From assembly GCA_000154345.1 (NCBI GenBank), contig DS480349.1, positions 372,001 through 436,000 of the forward strand: a stretch of 64,000 nucleotides of DNA, in the 5' to 3' direction. The position numbers and the translations under genes were made by a program. Below the pieces are notes generated by a model. It saw only the letters and a program-made list of their open reading frames with translations. It had not been told where the DNA came from and searched no databases. Shown here piece after piece: positions 31,204 to 40,430 of the stretch. Positions within the stretch are counted from its first letter, which is position 1. The number at the start of each line of letters is the position of its first letter. The stretch is from [Clostridium] leptum DSM 753. GTDB lineage: Bacteria > Bacillota > Clostridia > Oscillospirales > Acutalibacteraceae.

Positions 31204-32616
31204 ATGAGAAAGATTTCAATTATCGGAGCGGGAAGCATTGTTTTCTGCAAGACCTTAATCCTAGACGTATTGGTTACTCCGGGACTGGAAGACACTACCT
31301 TTTGCCTGATGGACATCAGCGGTCAGCGCACTACCCGGTTAAAAGCGTACCTGGAAAAAATCAAGGAAAAATACGGTTTAAAGGCCGAATTTCAAGTCAC
31401 GACAGACCGCCGTGAAGCCTTAATGGGCGCCGACTATGTTATCTCCACCTTTTTGATCGGCGGTATGCGCGCTTATCAGGTGGATTACGAGGTCCCTCTG
31501 AAATATGGAGTGGATCAATGTATTGGCGATACGCTGAGTCCGGGAGGAATTTTCCGCGCGATGCGCACGATTCCTGTCATGAACTCCCTTGCCGCAGAAA
31601 TCCGTGAGCTTTGTCCCAACGCGCTGCTTTTGAATTATGTCAATCCAATGTCAGCAGTTTGCTTATCTCTGGCTAACAGCGGCGTTAAGGTAGTCGGTTT
31701 ATGCCACGGGGTGCAAACTACCTTGGATCTCCTATCACGCTATACCGGAGTGGAAAAATCAGAGATTGACTATATCTGCGCTGGGATCAACCATATGGGC
31801 TGGTTCATTAAGCTGGAGAGCCACGGCAAGGATCTGTATCCCAAGCTCCGGGAGGTATTTGAAAAACCGGAATACTATGCCAATGAAAAGGTACGGGGCG
31901 AGATGTTCCGCCATTTTGGTTATTTTATGACGGAGTCCTCAGGTCACCTGTCCGAATACCTTCCCTATTTCCGCAGGAGCCGGGAAACGCTGGATACCTA
32001 TTGCGACGAACCTCTTTTCGGCGGAGAATCAGGAGCCGCGTACTATTGGAACCTAAAGGTTTCACAGAAATACGGTAACCAGGATATCTTTGCCGATGAA
32101 CCGATTGAGCTTCCTAAAAGAAGCGTGGAATACGGCTCTTATATTATCGAAGCAATCGAATGTAACCGGATGTTCCGGTTCAACGGCAATATTAGAAATA
32201 ACGGATGTATTGAAAATCTTCCGGATAACTGCTGCGCAGAAGTACCTATTTTTGCCGATGGCGTGGGACTGCATCCTACGGCTGTGGGAAAGCTTCCGCC
32301 TCAATGCGCCGCACTGAATATGACCAATGTTTTAGTCCATCAGCTCACGGTAGAAGCGGCGGAATCTGGGGATCCCGAAACGCTCGTTTACGCTCTCAGT
32401 ATGGATCCTTTGACCAGCGCGGTTCTTCCCCTTCCTAAAATTCGAGAAATGGCTTCGGAGATGCTCGAAAAATCCAGGGCCTGGCTGCCCCAGTTTGCGG
32501 GAAAATCAATCCGTTTAAATCCTAAGGTTATCATTCCTGCCGATATTCAAAGGGTTTCGGTTCCCACAGATCCGGCATTAGCTATCTCTGAACGGATGGT
32601 GAAGCTGGCGGAATAA
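31204..32616 (+). CDS. Glycoside hydrolase family 4, alpha-galactosidase/alpha-glucosidase-like
   Basis: The 470-residue protein has the GH4 Rossmann start KISIIGAGSIVFCKTLI, the NYVNPM motif, the metal ligand Cys167-His168 (LCHGVQ) and Asn196-His197 (NHMGW). GH4 enzymes cleave glycosides through transient C3 oxidation by bound NAD+ with a divalent metal ion, so either anomer can be a substrate. The CHGVQ form differs from the CHSVQ of MelA and CHE of AglA-like enzymes, leaving specificity open. It is the last gene of the island and is followed by a strong terminator. Confidence 0.92.
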   Translation: MRKISIIGAGSIVFCKTLILDVLVTPGLEDTTFCLMDISGQRTTRLKAYLEKIKEKYGLKAEFQVTTDRREALMGADYVISTFLIGGMRAYQVDYEVPLKYGVDQCIGDTLSPGGIFRAMRTIPVMNSLAAEIRELCPNALLLNYVNPMSAVCLSLANSGVKVVGLCHGVQTTLDLLSRYTGVEKSEIDYICAGINHMGWFIKLESHGKDLYPKLREVFEKPEYYANEKVRGEMFRHFGYFMTESSGHLSEYLPYFRRSRETLDTYCDEPLFGGESGAAYYWNLKVSQKYGNQDIFADEPIELPKRSVEYGSYIIEAIECNRMFRFNGNIRNNGCIENLPDNCCAEVPIFADGVGLHPTAVGKLPPQCAALNMTNVLVHQLTVEAAESGDPETLVYALSMDPLTSAVLPLPKIREMASEMLEKSRAWLPQFAGKSIRLNPKVIIPADIQRVSVPTDPALAISERMVKLAE

Positions 32617-32661
32617 AAGGTCTCACTCAGGAGCAGAAGCTTATCCGTTCATTCTGCCGCA

Positions 32662-32709
32662 ATCAAAAAAGGAATCCGGTGTGACTTCACGCCGGATTCC
32701 TTTTTTGAT
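32662..32709 (+). terminator. Strong terminator ending the carbohydrate island
   Basis: 18-bp perfect arms ATCAAAAAAGGAATCCGG (32662-32679) and the complementary arm (32692-32709) with a 12-base loop, the right arm containing TTTTTT. The A/T-tract symmetry lets it work in both directions, which suits its place between convergent transcripts. Confidence 0.9.
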
Positions 32710-32957
32710 GCTGAATTTTACCTTATAGAAATTTCAGTAAAAACTTTTTTACAACATATTTTGAAAATAATTTAAAAATATAAGTTCGGAAGCTTCTCAC
32801 TTGGTTTCCGGCAATAAGACGTGCTCAAGGCGAAAATGAGATAGAACAGACGCAACTGAAATTTTGTCCAACTATGCCGTGTGAGAACAGCAGGAGCTTT
32901 TTGACAGACTTGCGACTTCAGTAAAACAGTTTGATCACTTTGATCCCCGGATACGGC
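32710..32957. other. Intergenic region without a recognisable gene
   Basis: About 250 bases between the island terminator and the tyrS stop. The left part is AT-rich; the right part is of ordinary composition with stops in all frames. No hairpin, RNA gene or mobile-element end is clear. It could be the remains of a gene, but I cannot identify one. Confidence 0.4.
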
Positions 32958-34184
32958 TTAAGAAAGGATCGCCTTATGATAGACTTTCTTGCCTTTCTTA
33001 ATGATTACAAAGCCTTTTTCAAATGAGCTCTTCGAAATCTTTGCCGTAACGGAATTCACCTTTTCATCATCGATAGAGATGCCTCCCTGATCGATTAGCC
33101 TGCGGGCTTCTCCCTTCGAGGGAACCAGCTTTGTTTTCGCCAAAAGATCCAACACCGAGATTTCGCCATCGGTAAAGTCTCCATCGGAAAGCTCGGTGGA
33201 AGGCATGTTCTCAGAGTGAGCACCGCCGCCAAAAATCGCTCTTGCCGCGTTCTGAGCTTTCACCGCTTCCTCTTCTCCGTGAATCAGCTTAGTCACCTCA
33301 AAGGCTAAAATCTCCTTGGCTTTATTCAACTGGCTGCCTTCCCATTTCGCCATAGCTTCAATTTCTTCTAACGGCAGGAAGGTTAAAATCTTTAAACAGC
33401 GAATAACGTCTGCGTCGTCCACATTTCTCCAATACTGATAAAAATCATAGGGGCTGGTTTTTTCAGGGTCAAGCCACACAGCGCCGCTTTCTGTCTTTCC
33501 CATTTTACGTCCGTCGCTGGTAGTTAACAGAGTGAAGGTCATTCCATAAGCCTCTTTGTCATCCGCTTTCCGAATCAGCTCGACGCCGCCGATGATATTG
33601 CTCCATTGGTCGTCGCCGCCCAGTTCAAGCTGGCATCCATACTTCCGGTTCAGCACCAGGAAATCGTAGCTTTGCATCAGCATATAGTTCAGCTCAAAGA
33701 AAGACAGCCCTCTTTCCAAGCGCTGCTTGTAACACTCAAAGGACAGCATACGGTTTACTGAGAAATGCACCCCAACCTCCCGTAAAAACTGGATATAATT
33801 CAAATTCATCAGCCAATCGGCGTTATTTACCATGATCGCTTTTCCGTCTGAAAAGTCTACTAATCTGGACATCTGCTTCTGGAAGCAGCGGACGTTATGG
33901 TCAATTTCCTCCCGAGTCATCATTCTTCTCATAGCGGTTTTTCCCGAAGGGTCGCCGATCATACCGGTTCCTCCGCCAAACAAAGCAATCGGTGTATGCC
34001 CCGCCTTTTGCATATGAGCCATTACCATAATCTGAACAAAGTGACCGACATGCAGGCTGTCAGCCGTTGGATCAAAACCGATATAAAAGCTGGTCTTTCC
34101 GTTGTTTAATAAATCCCGTACCTTTTCCTCATTGGTCAGCTGGGCGATCAAGCCTCTCGCTTTTAGTTCATCGTAAACACCCAT
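32958..34184 (-). CDS. tyrS: Tyrosyl-tRNA synthetase
   Basis: TyrS charges tRNA-Tyr. The protein of about 408 residues has the class I HIGH-like motif HVGHFVQ, the tyrosine pocket region SYDFLVLNRKYGCQLELGGDDQWSN, and the KMSKS-like motif GRKMGKTESG. The C-terminal S4 RNA-binding domain (LVPSKGEARRLIDQGGISID) completes the bacterial TyrS layout. Met at 34184 follows GGAGG at proper distance, and an in-frame extension upstream would enter the T-box leader. Expression is controlled by the T-box at 34233-34493. Confidence 0.97.
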   Translation of the reverse strand: MGVYDELKARGLIAQLTNEEKVRDLLNNGKTSFYIGFDPTADSLHVGHFVQIMVMAHMQKAGHTPIALFGGGTGMIGDPSGKTAMRRMMTREEIDHNVRCFQKQMSRLVDFSDGKAIMVNNADWLMNLNYIQFLREVGVHFSVNRMLSFECYKQRLERGLSFFELNYMLMQSYDFLVLNRKYGCQLELGGDDQWSNIIGGVELIRKADDKEAYGMTFTLLTTSDGRKMGKTESGAVWLDPEKTSPYDFYQYWRNVDDADVIRCLKILTFLPLEEIEAMAKWEGSQLNKAKEILAFEVTKLIHGEEEAVKAQNAARAIFGGGAHSENMPSTELSDGDFTDGEISVLDLLAKTKLVPSKGEARRLIDQGGISIDDEKVNSVTAKISKSSFEKGFVIIKKGKKVYHKAILS

Positions 34185-34230
34185 GATTAATTCCTCCATC
34201 TCTATTATTTTTCGCTCAGAGGGCTCTTCC

Positions 34231-34267
34231 AAAATAAAAAAGCCCTCTGCAAAATTTGCAGAGGGCG
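34231..34267 (-). terminator. T-box terminator hairpin
   Basis: 12-bp arms GCCCTCTGCAAA (34242-34253) and its complement (34255-34266), followed on the minus strand by CTTTTTTATTTT. It competes with the antiterminator formed by the T-box motif. Confidence 0.9.
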
Positions 34268-34493
34268 GAAAATCCGCGGTACCACCTCAATTCACCACAG
34301 CCTCACAGCCATGGCCTCACGGGTACGATAATACCCTGGCGCTGTAACGTGCGCAAATACGGCGAAGCCTACTTAAAAATTCAGCTCCGCGGCTCCAAGA
34401 TGTATTTCAAAAAGCCTTCTTCCCCGCCTTACACCACCCGGCGGGTCTCTTCGCAAGATAAAGCTTTTTTACTCCTTCTTTTCACAGCCGATA
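34233..34493 (-). promoter_or_regulatory. Tyrosine T-box leader of tyrS
   Basis: The leader carries the T-box motif AGGTGGTACCGCGG (complement of 34274-34287) 5' of a terminator. A Tyr specifier codon UAC lies at 34402-34404 in GAAATACATCTTGGAGC, with the standard purine after it and the following stem I sequence. Uncharged tRNA-Tyr pairs with the specifier and the T-box bulge, favouring the antiterminator. The specifier agrees with the downstream gene. Confidence 0.94.
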
Positions 34494-34499
34494 TGAGAA

Positions 34500-34528
34500 A
34501 TTATATCCAACCCAAACTGGTTTGTCAA
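34500..34528 (-). promoter_or_regulatory. Consensus tyrS promoter
   Basis: Minus-strand TTGACA (34523-34528), 17-base spacer, TATAAT (34500-34505): a full-consensus sigma-A promoter. The -35 overlaps the stop codon of recN. Confidence 0.88.
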
Positions 34529-36210
34529 GAGCTTTCATTTGAAAATCCTGCTAAAGCGAGCATTTCTTCCGCGCTTTTTAGCGTTAAGTCAGTTACCATT
34601 ACACCACTGATCATTCTAGCTAACTCCCGCTTTCTTCCTTCAAAGTCAAGAGGATAAACCCCAGTAAAGGTCCTGCCCTCTCGCACCTCTTTCTTGATCA
34701 GAAAATGGTGGTTCCCGAGCGCGGCAATCTGCGCCGAGTGGGTTACGCAGAGCACCTGCCGGTTAGCGGCAGCCTCCTTCAGCTTAAGCCCTACCTTTTG
34801 CGCGGCACTTCCGCTGATCCCAGTATCAATTTCATCAAAAATCATGGTTTTTCCTAGATTACTGCCGGAGAGCACCGTTTTGACTCCCAGCATAATGCGG
34901 GAAAGCTCACCGCCAGAGGCAATTTTCGATAAAGGCTTGGGCGGTTCTCCGGGGTTAGCAGAAATCAAAAATTGAATTTCATCACAGCCATAACGATTTA
35001 GGTCGCAGGTTGACTGCCGCACCAAAAAACGGAGGCCAGGCATATCCAAAAAAGAAAGCTCCGCTTTTAGCTTTCCTACAAAAATTTTTGCCGCTTTTTT
35101 TCTTGCTTCGGATAATTCCTGCGCCAGGGCTTGTGTATGCTTTTCCGCCTGTTCATATTCCTTATGAAGTTCCCGCAAGCGTTCGTCAGAAAGCGTGATG
35201 GCTTCTAAGTCCGATTGAGCCCTCTCATAATAATCAAAAAGCTCATCTTCGGTATTGCCGTATTTTCTCATGAGCCTGTAATATAAATCCAGCCGTTCCT
35301 CAATAGCTTCCAATTCGTTGGGATCGTACTCGATCTGCTCACCATATGATCTAAGCTCCTCGGAACAGTCATCCAGTTCATAGGTAAGAGCCGACAATCG
35401 TTCGGATAAAGGCTGTAACTCCTTAAAGTAGGGCACAATTTCCTGAATAGCGTCCGCCGCCGTCTGCACAGCCTGCAAGGCACCGGACGACTCCTCATTT
35501 CCTGAAACCGCTTCCTTAGCCTCCTGAAACGCTAATGCGATCTTTTCACTGTTTTGAAACAGGGTTCTTTTATTGACGAGCTCTTCCAGCTCTCCACGTT
35601 GGAGGTCAGCGGCTTCCAGCTCTTGCAACTGATAGGTCAGCAGGTCGATTTGGCGGGCTTTCTGAGATTCATCCAGGGATAGGGCATCCATTTCCTTTTT
35701 TAGCTGCTTTAAGCCGTAATACGCCTGCCTATACTCCTCCAGCTGGCTGGACAGTCCGCCTATATCATCCAAATACTGAATAGGGATGTCGGCGTTTAGC
35801 AGCTCATAGTTTTCGTTCTGTCCATGAATCGTGATCAGGGTGTTCCCGATCTCCTTCAATACGGAAACGGTGGCTGGACGGCCGTTGACCCGGCAGCTTC
35901 CCTTACCTGAAGAATTGATCTCCCTTTGAAGCAAAAGAGTCCTGTCCTCGTCCGCGTTAAATCCAAGAGATTCCAGCGTTTTCTCTGTCTCTCCTGAAAT
36001 TTCCGTAAATAACGCGCTCACAACAGCTGAAGAAGCCCCGGTACGAATTAAATCGCGGGAGGTTCTCTGTCCCAAAATCGCGTTAATAGCATCAATCAGA
36101 ATGGATTTTCCCGCACCAGTTTCTCCGGTAAGTACATTGAGCTGATTGGAAAAATCTATGGTTACTCGTTCGATGACAGCGATATTTTCAATATAGAGCT
36201 GGGAAAGCAT
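34525..36210 (-). CDS. recN: DNA repair protein RecN
   Basis: RecN is an SMC-like ATPase acting early in double-strand break repair. The 561-residue protein has Walker A TGETGAGKSILIDAI near the N-terminus, two long coiled-coil arms (about residues 150-370), the signature LSRIMLGVKTVL in the C-terminal head, and Walker B TMIFDEIDTGISG. Met at 36210 (MLSQLYIENIAVIERV) is chosen because AGAGGTG lies eight bases before it. It follows argR, in the conserved recN-argR-tlyA-dxs-ispA-xse order of Firmicutes. Confidence 0.97.
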   Translation of the reverse strand: MLSQLYIENIAVIERVTIDFSNQLNVLTGETGAGKSILIDAINAILGQRTSRDLIRTGASSAVVSALFTEISGETEKTLESLGFNADEDRTLLLQREINSSGKGSCRVNGRPATVSVLKEIGNTLITIHGQNENYELLNADIPIQYLDDIGGLSSQLEEYRQAYYGLKQLKKEMDALSLDESQKARQIDLLTYQLQELEAADLQRGELEELVNKRTLFQNSEKIALAFQEAKEAVSGNEESSGALQAVQTAADAIQEIVPYFKELQPLSERLSALTYELDDCSEELRSYGEQIEYDPNELEAIEERLDLYYRLMRKYGNTEDELFDYYERAQSDLEAITLSDERLRELHKEYEQAEKHTQALAQELSEARKKAAKIFVGKLKAELSFLDMPGLRFLVRQSTCDLNRYGCDEIQFLISANPGEPPKPLSKIASGGELSRIMLGVKTVLSGSNLGKTMIFDEIDTGISGSAAQKVGLKLKEAAANRQVLCVTHSAQIAALGNHHFLIKKEVREGRTFTGVYPLDFEGRKRELARMISGVMVTDLTLKSAEEMLALAGFSNESS

Positions 36211-36347
36211 TGCCTTCACCTCTTTTTATCTGATGATCGAAATAAAATACTTGTCCCTATAATCAAGCATAAGCAGATAGTTAACAAAGGAACAAAAACA
36301 AAATCCACAATAGGAATTATCTTCTATTTGCTGTGCCGAATCCCTCG

Positions 36348-36800
36348 TCAGGATTTCATAATCTTTTTCAGTTCTGTAACTAAATTAATAGCGGCAGCTT
36401 CATTCCGCACTAAGATAAAGATCGTATCGTCTCCCGCCAGGGTCGCTACTACGCCATCCCACTGCATAGAATCCATCGCGGCACAGACCGCCTGAGCCAT
36501 ACCAGTCATGCATTTCAGCGCCACCATATTTCCCGCGAATTCTACGCTTAACACGGAATCCGCGAAAAGTGAGAAGAATTTCAATGAAATATCAGAAGAC
36601 TCACTTTTGCCGGTAGAATATTTATATTTTCCATCATTAGCCAAGGTTTTCACCAGCCGCAGTTCCTTGATGTCTCTGGAAACCGTAGCCTGTGTCACAT
36701 CATAGCCCTCCGCCCGCAGGAGCTTTAAAAGCTCCTCCTGGGTATCAATATTGTGCTGCTGAATCAATTCTAGAATCTTAGAGTGTCTCCTTGTCTTCAT
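36348..36800 (-). CDS. argR: Arginine repressor ArgR/AhrC
   Basis: The 150-residue regulator has an N-terminal winged helix (KTRRHSKILELIQQHNIDTQ, with EGYDVTQATVSRDIKELRL) and a C-terminal hexamerisation and arginine-binding domain containing GDDTIFILVRN. It represses arginine synthesis genes and activates catabolism when bound to arginine. It lies three bases downstream of nadK, and about 140 bases without clear features separate it from recN. Confidence 0.96.
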   Translation of the reverse strand: MKTRRHSKILELIQQHNIDTQEELLKLLRAEGYDVTQATVSRDIKELRLVKTLANDGKYKYSTGKSESSDISLKFFSLFADSVLSVEFAGNMVALKCMTGMAQAVCAAMDSMQWDGVVATLAGDDTIFILVRNEAAAINLVTELKKIMKS

Positions 36801-36803
36801 GGA

Positions 36804-37664
36804 TTAAATTCTCCTCTCAGAAAGCTTTTCGTTCAGAATCTCATAAAATCCTTTATTTTTTAGTTTGATCAAACGGACGCTGTGGGCAGCGGGCAAAATA
36901 TCAATAACATCTCTCTCCCGAAGCAGTACGGAGGTTTCTCCGTCCACGGTAAGGTATGCGTTGCCCTCTCCATCCCGCGTGGAAGCGGAAATAGAAAGCT
37001 TTTCGTCAGGTCCGAAAATTACTGACCGGGAAAAAAGAGAATGAGCACAAATTGGTGTCAGCACCATACAGCGCATTTCCGGCTCAATCACCGGACCACC
37101 GGCGGATAAAGAATAAGCGGTGGAACCAGTGGGGGTAGAAACGATCAATCCATCCGCCCGGTACTGCGTGACCTTGCTGCCCGTGTAGGAAACGCTGAGA
37201 TCCACCATTCTGGAAAGAGAGCCTCTCGATACCACTGCGTCATTTAAAGCGTAGATTTCCCGTTCCTCGGCTCCGGTATGCACCGTTACCTTTAGCAGCA
37301 TCCGGTTCTCAACCTTATAATCCCCGGAAATTAAATATTTCAGCTTATCCAGTTCATCAATCTCAAGCCCCGCTACAAAGCCGATCCGCCCTAAATTGAT
37401 TCCTAAAATCGGCTTTGCGGCCGCAGCGGCATGCTTTGCCGCATGGATAATCGTGCCGTCTCCCCCGATGGTGATTACCGCATCACACTCCCGCACCATA
37501 TCGGAAAAATCTTCATAAAAATGAATTGCCTGAATATCAAAATAATCCCGGTATTTTGCATAGAGAAAAATTTCACATTGCAGCTCCAGCAGCCGCTTAA
37601 TGATGCGAACCGTATATGTATGTGCGTTTTGCTTGCTTAAATTGGGCATCAACGCAATCTTCAT
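36804..37664 (-). CDS. nadK: NAD kinase
   Basis: NadK phosphorylates NAD to NADP. The 286-residue protein has the GGDGT motif (VITIGGDGTIIHAAKH), NLGRIGF, and the second conserved block DGLIVSTPTGSTAYSLSAGGP. Met at 37664 follows AGGTGA by five bases. The gene begins ten bases after the tlyA stop in the conserved operon. Confidence 0.97.
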   Translation of the reverse strand: MKIALMPNLSKQNAHTYTVRIIKRLLELQCEIFLYAKYRDYFDIQAIHFYEDFSDMVRECDAVITIGGDGTIIHAAKHAAAAAKPILGINLGRIGFVAGLEIDELDKLKYLISGDYKVENRMLLKVTVHTGAEEREIYALNDAVVSRGSLSRMVDLSVSYTGSKVTQYRADGLIVSTPTGSTAYSLSAGGPVIEPEMRCMVLTPICAHSLFSRSVIFGPDEKLSISASTRDGEGNAYLTVDGETSVLLRERDVIDILPAAHSVRLIKLKNKGFYEILNEKLSERRI

Positions 37665-37673
37665 GGAAATCAC

Positions 37674-38486
37674 CTATACTTTCAGTTCTTGATGGGAAGC
37701 GGCAACTAAACCAGGAATGTCAAACACTGGATCTTCGGATTCGTTTGACTTAGTATTCTGCAGATAAGCCAAATATTCAATGTTGCCCTCCGGCCCTTTT
37801 ACTGGAGAATAATCCAATCCCAAGAGGGAAAAGCCGTTTTCACGAATCATCGCGCATACCGACTTGATCACTTCCACATGAACGTCCGGATCCCGTACCA
37901 CGCCCTTTTTACCAACCTTTTCACGGCCAGCCTCAAATTGAGGCTTAATCAAGCAAACCGCTTGGGCGCCATCCCTCATAAAGAGCTTGGCTACAGGCAA
38001 AACCAGTTTCAACGAAATAAAAGATACATCTACGCTGATAAAATCAATTGGGTCGGGAATCTGCTCTTTCGTGGCGTAGCGGATATTTGTCCTCTCTAAA
38101 TTGATCACTCTTGGATCTGTTCTAAGCTTCCAAGCTAATTGCCCGTACCCCACATCTACAGCGTACACCTTTTTAGCGCCGTTTTGCAGCATACAATCAG
38201 TAAAGCCTCCGGTAGAGGCGCCAATATCCATAGCAGTTTTATCCTGTAAACGGATCGGGAACACCCGCATCGCCTTTTCCAGCTTCAGACCGCCTCTGCT
38301 GACGTAGGCTAATCCAGAGCCTCGGACCTCAATCTCAACAGCTTCCGTGTAAGAGGTGCCCGGTTTATCCGATTTTTGATTCTGAACATAGACCTGTCCC
38401 GCCATAATAAGCGCTTTCGCTTTTTCACGGCTGGGAGCCAGACCACGGTCTACCAATAACTGATCCAAGCGTTTCTTTTCACTCAC
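37674..38486 (-). CDS. tlyA: TlyA family 2'-O-ribose rRNA methyltransferase
   Basis: The 270-residue protein has an N-terminal S4 RNA-binding domain (LDQLLVDRGLAPSREKAKAL) and a FtsJ/RrmJ-type SAM-binding domain (DIGASTGGFTDCML, VDVSFISL). TlyA-type enzymes 2'-O-methylate cytidines of 16S and/or 23S rRNA. It begins with GTG and overlaps dxs by eight bases. Confidence 0.95.
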   Translation of the reverse strand: MSEKKRLDQLLVDRGLAPSREKAKALIMAGQVYVQNQKSDKPGTSYTEAVEIEVRGSGLAYVSRGGLKLEKAMRVFPIRLQDKTAMDIGASTGGFTDCMLQNGAKKVYAVDVGYGQLAWKLRTDPRVINLERTNIRYATKEQIPDPIDFISVDVSFISLKLVLPVAKLFMRDGAQAVCLIKPQFEAGREKVGKKGVVRDPDVHVEVIKSVCAMIRENGFSLLGLDYSPVKGPEGNIEYLAYLQNTKSNESEDPVFDIPGLVAASHQELKV

Positions 38487-40350
38487 GATTTTCTACTCCG
38501 TAAATAATATTTTCCATTCCCTTTTCATCCAAGCAGAACCGGCATAAAGAGCTTTTTACCGACGCCTGGGGTACAAACGCCTCCTCTATGGCGTTGAGGT
38601 AAAATTCTCCCGGATAGTGATTTTTCTGCAAAAGATACCCAAAGGTTTCTCCGATGCCTCCATTTAAAATCCCTTCTTCAAAGAAAAACACCCGCCGTTT
38701 TTCCAGGCATAGAGATATACATTCCGTCTCAATAGGCTTGATTTGATTCAGCTTTAAAATACAAATCTCAATTCCAAGCTTATGCAGAGCTTCTTTCGCA
38801 TGACAAGCATAGGAAAAAAGCCTGCCGTAAGTAACCAGCATCAGTTCGGCTTTCGGGTCTCCCCAAACGTCAAAAGCACCACCGGAAGATAAAAAGCCAG
38901 CAGGCCGGTAGCCTTCCCCGCCTCTGGGGTACCGTACAGCGGCGACGCCGGAACAGCCGTACAGAGCTTTTTGAAGGCTGGGCTTTATTTCCTGGAAATA
39001 AGAAGGAGAGAACACCGTCACTTCTGGAATCTCATTTAGGAAAGCGGTATCGAATACGCCTTGGTGAGTCTCACCGTCTTCTCCTACAAGTCCCGCCCGG
39101 TCAATCGCCAAAACCACCTTCATATGCTGCATAGCGGCGTCATGGATAATCTGATCATAGCTTCTCTGCAAAAAAGTGGAGTATACGGCAAAAACCGGAA
39201 GCATACCTCCAGCCGCCAATCCGGCGGCAAAGGTTACGGCGTGTCCTTCCGCGATTCCCACATCGAAAAAGCGTTCCCGGTAAAGATGAGAAAACTCAGA
39301 AAGCCCTGTCCCAATTTTCATGGCAGCGGTAATCGCGCAGATTCGCTGGTCGTCTCTGGCAAAATCGCAGAGCACTTGTCCAAAGACACCGGAAAAGCCA
39401 TCCGAGCCTCCGGAAAGCGGCTCCCCCGTTTCAATATCAAAGGCTGAAATCCCATGAAAGTCCTTAGGATTCTGCTCTGCAAAGGAATATCCCTTTCCCT
39501 TTTTTGTCTTTAAATGGATCAAAATCGGCTTTGTGGATTGCTTTGCCAAACGGAAAACACTGATCAGCTTTTTCATGTCGTGGCCATCCACAGGGCCATA
39601 ATATAAAAAGCCCATATCCTCAAACAAGGTGCTTTTATAGATCATATTCTTTAAAGCGGATTTCGACGACTGCAAAAAATTCCGGATATGCCTTCCAACC
39701 ACAGGGATATGGTTTAATATGGCCTCAACCCGTTCTTTGATCTTGATATAACCTGGTTTCATGCGGATTTCAGCCAGATAGCGGGCCATAGAGCCCACAT
39801 TGCGGGAAATAGACATATTGTTGTCATTTAAAATTACGATAAAATTCTTTTTAAACCGTCCGGCGTTATTCAAGCCCTCATAGGCAAGGCCGCCGGATAA
39901 CGCGCCGTCGCCTATCACAGCGATGGTTTTGCTTTGATCTCCAGTAATGCTCTTAGCGCTGGCGATGCCGAAGGCCGCCGAAATTGAGGTGCTGCTGTGC
40001 CCCGCATTAAAGGAGTCGTAAATGCTCTCACAACGCTTTGGAAAACCGGAAAGCCCGTTTTCCTTGCGAATCGTGCTGATCTGATCCAGCCGGCCAGTCA
40101 AAATTTTATGCGTATAGCATTGATGACCCACGTCCCAGACGATTTGATCCTGAGGCAGATCAAAAACGTAATGGAGAGCCACCGTGAGCTCGACAACGCC
40201 TAAATTCGACGCTAAATGGCCGCCGTTTTTAGAAACTGTATTAATTATCTTATTACGAATTTCATCGCATAATTCATTAAGCTGGTCTAGAGAAAGGTCT
40301 TTGATATCTCCCGGCAGGCGAAGCTGCTCCAGCAGAGACGGATTCTCCAA
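38479..40350 (-). CDS. dxs: 1-deoxy-D-xylulose-5-phosphate synthase
   Basis: Dxs makes the first intermediate of the MEP isoprenoid pathway from pyruvate and glyceraldehyde-3-phosphate, using thiamine diphosphate. The 623-residue length is usual. The ThDP motif starts GDGALSGGLAYEGLNNAG and ends NDNNMSIS; VGHQCYTHKILTGR and DRAGLVGEDGETHQGVFD are family signatures. The start codon is TTG with AGGAGGGG before it. ispA and ispH occur in the same window, so three isoprenoid steps are clustered. Confidence 0.97.
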   Translation of the reverse strand: MENPSLLEQLRLPGDIKDLSLDQLNELCDEIRNKIINTVSKNGGHLASNLGVVELTVALHYVFDLPQDQIVWDVGHQCYTHKILTGRLDQISTIRKENGLSGFPKRCESIYDSFNAGHSSTSISAAFGIASAKSITGDQSKTIAVIGDGALSGGLAYEGLNNAGRFKKNFIVILNDNNMSISRNVGSMARYLAEIRMKPGYIKIKERVEAILNHIPVVGRHIRNFLQSSKSALKNMIYKSTLFEDMGFLYYGPVDGHDMKKLISVFRLAKQSTKPILIHLKTKKGKGYSFAEQNPKDFHGISAFDIETGEPLSGGSDGFSGVFGQVLCDFARDDQRICAITAAMKIGTGLSEFSHLYRERFFDVGIAEGHAVTFAAGLAAGGMLPVFAVYSTFLQRSYDQIIHDAAMQHMKVVLAIDRAGLVGEDGETHQGVFDTAFLNEIPEVTVFSPSYFQEIKPSLQKALYGCSGVAAVRYPRGGEGYRPAGFLSSGGAFDVWGDPKAELMLVTYGRLFSYACHAKEALHKLGIEICILKLNQIKPIETECISLCLEKRRVFFFEEGILNGGIGETFGYLLQKNHYPGEFYLNAIEEAFVPQASVKSSLCRFCLDEKGMENIIYGVENRE

Positions 40351-40430
40351 GCAATCCCCTCCTTTTGTCAGGTTGCTTTGGTTCCAATTGAATAATTATA
40401 CCATAAATTCAGCCAGTATGCAATTGGAAC

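Noticed and set aside
39061..39447. 128-codon plus-strand frame opposite dxs
   Set aside because: Antisense shadow of a gene with conserved thiamine-diphosphate and transketolase motifs.
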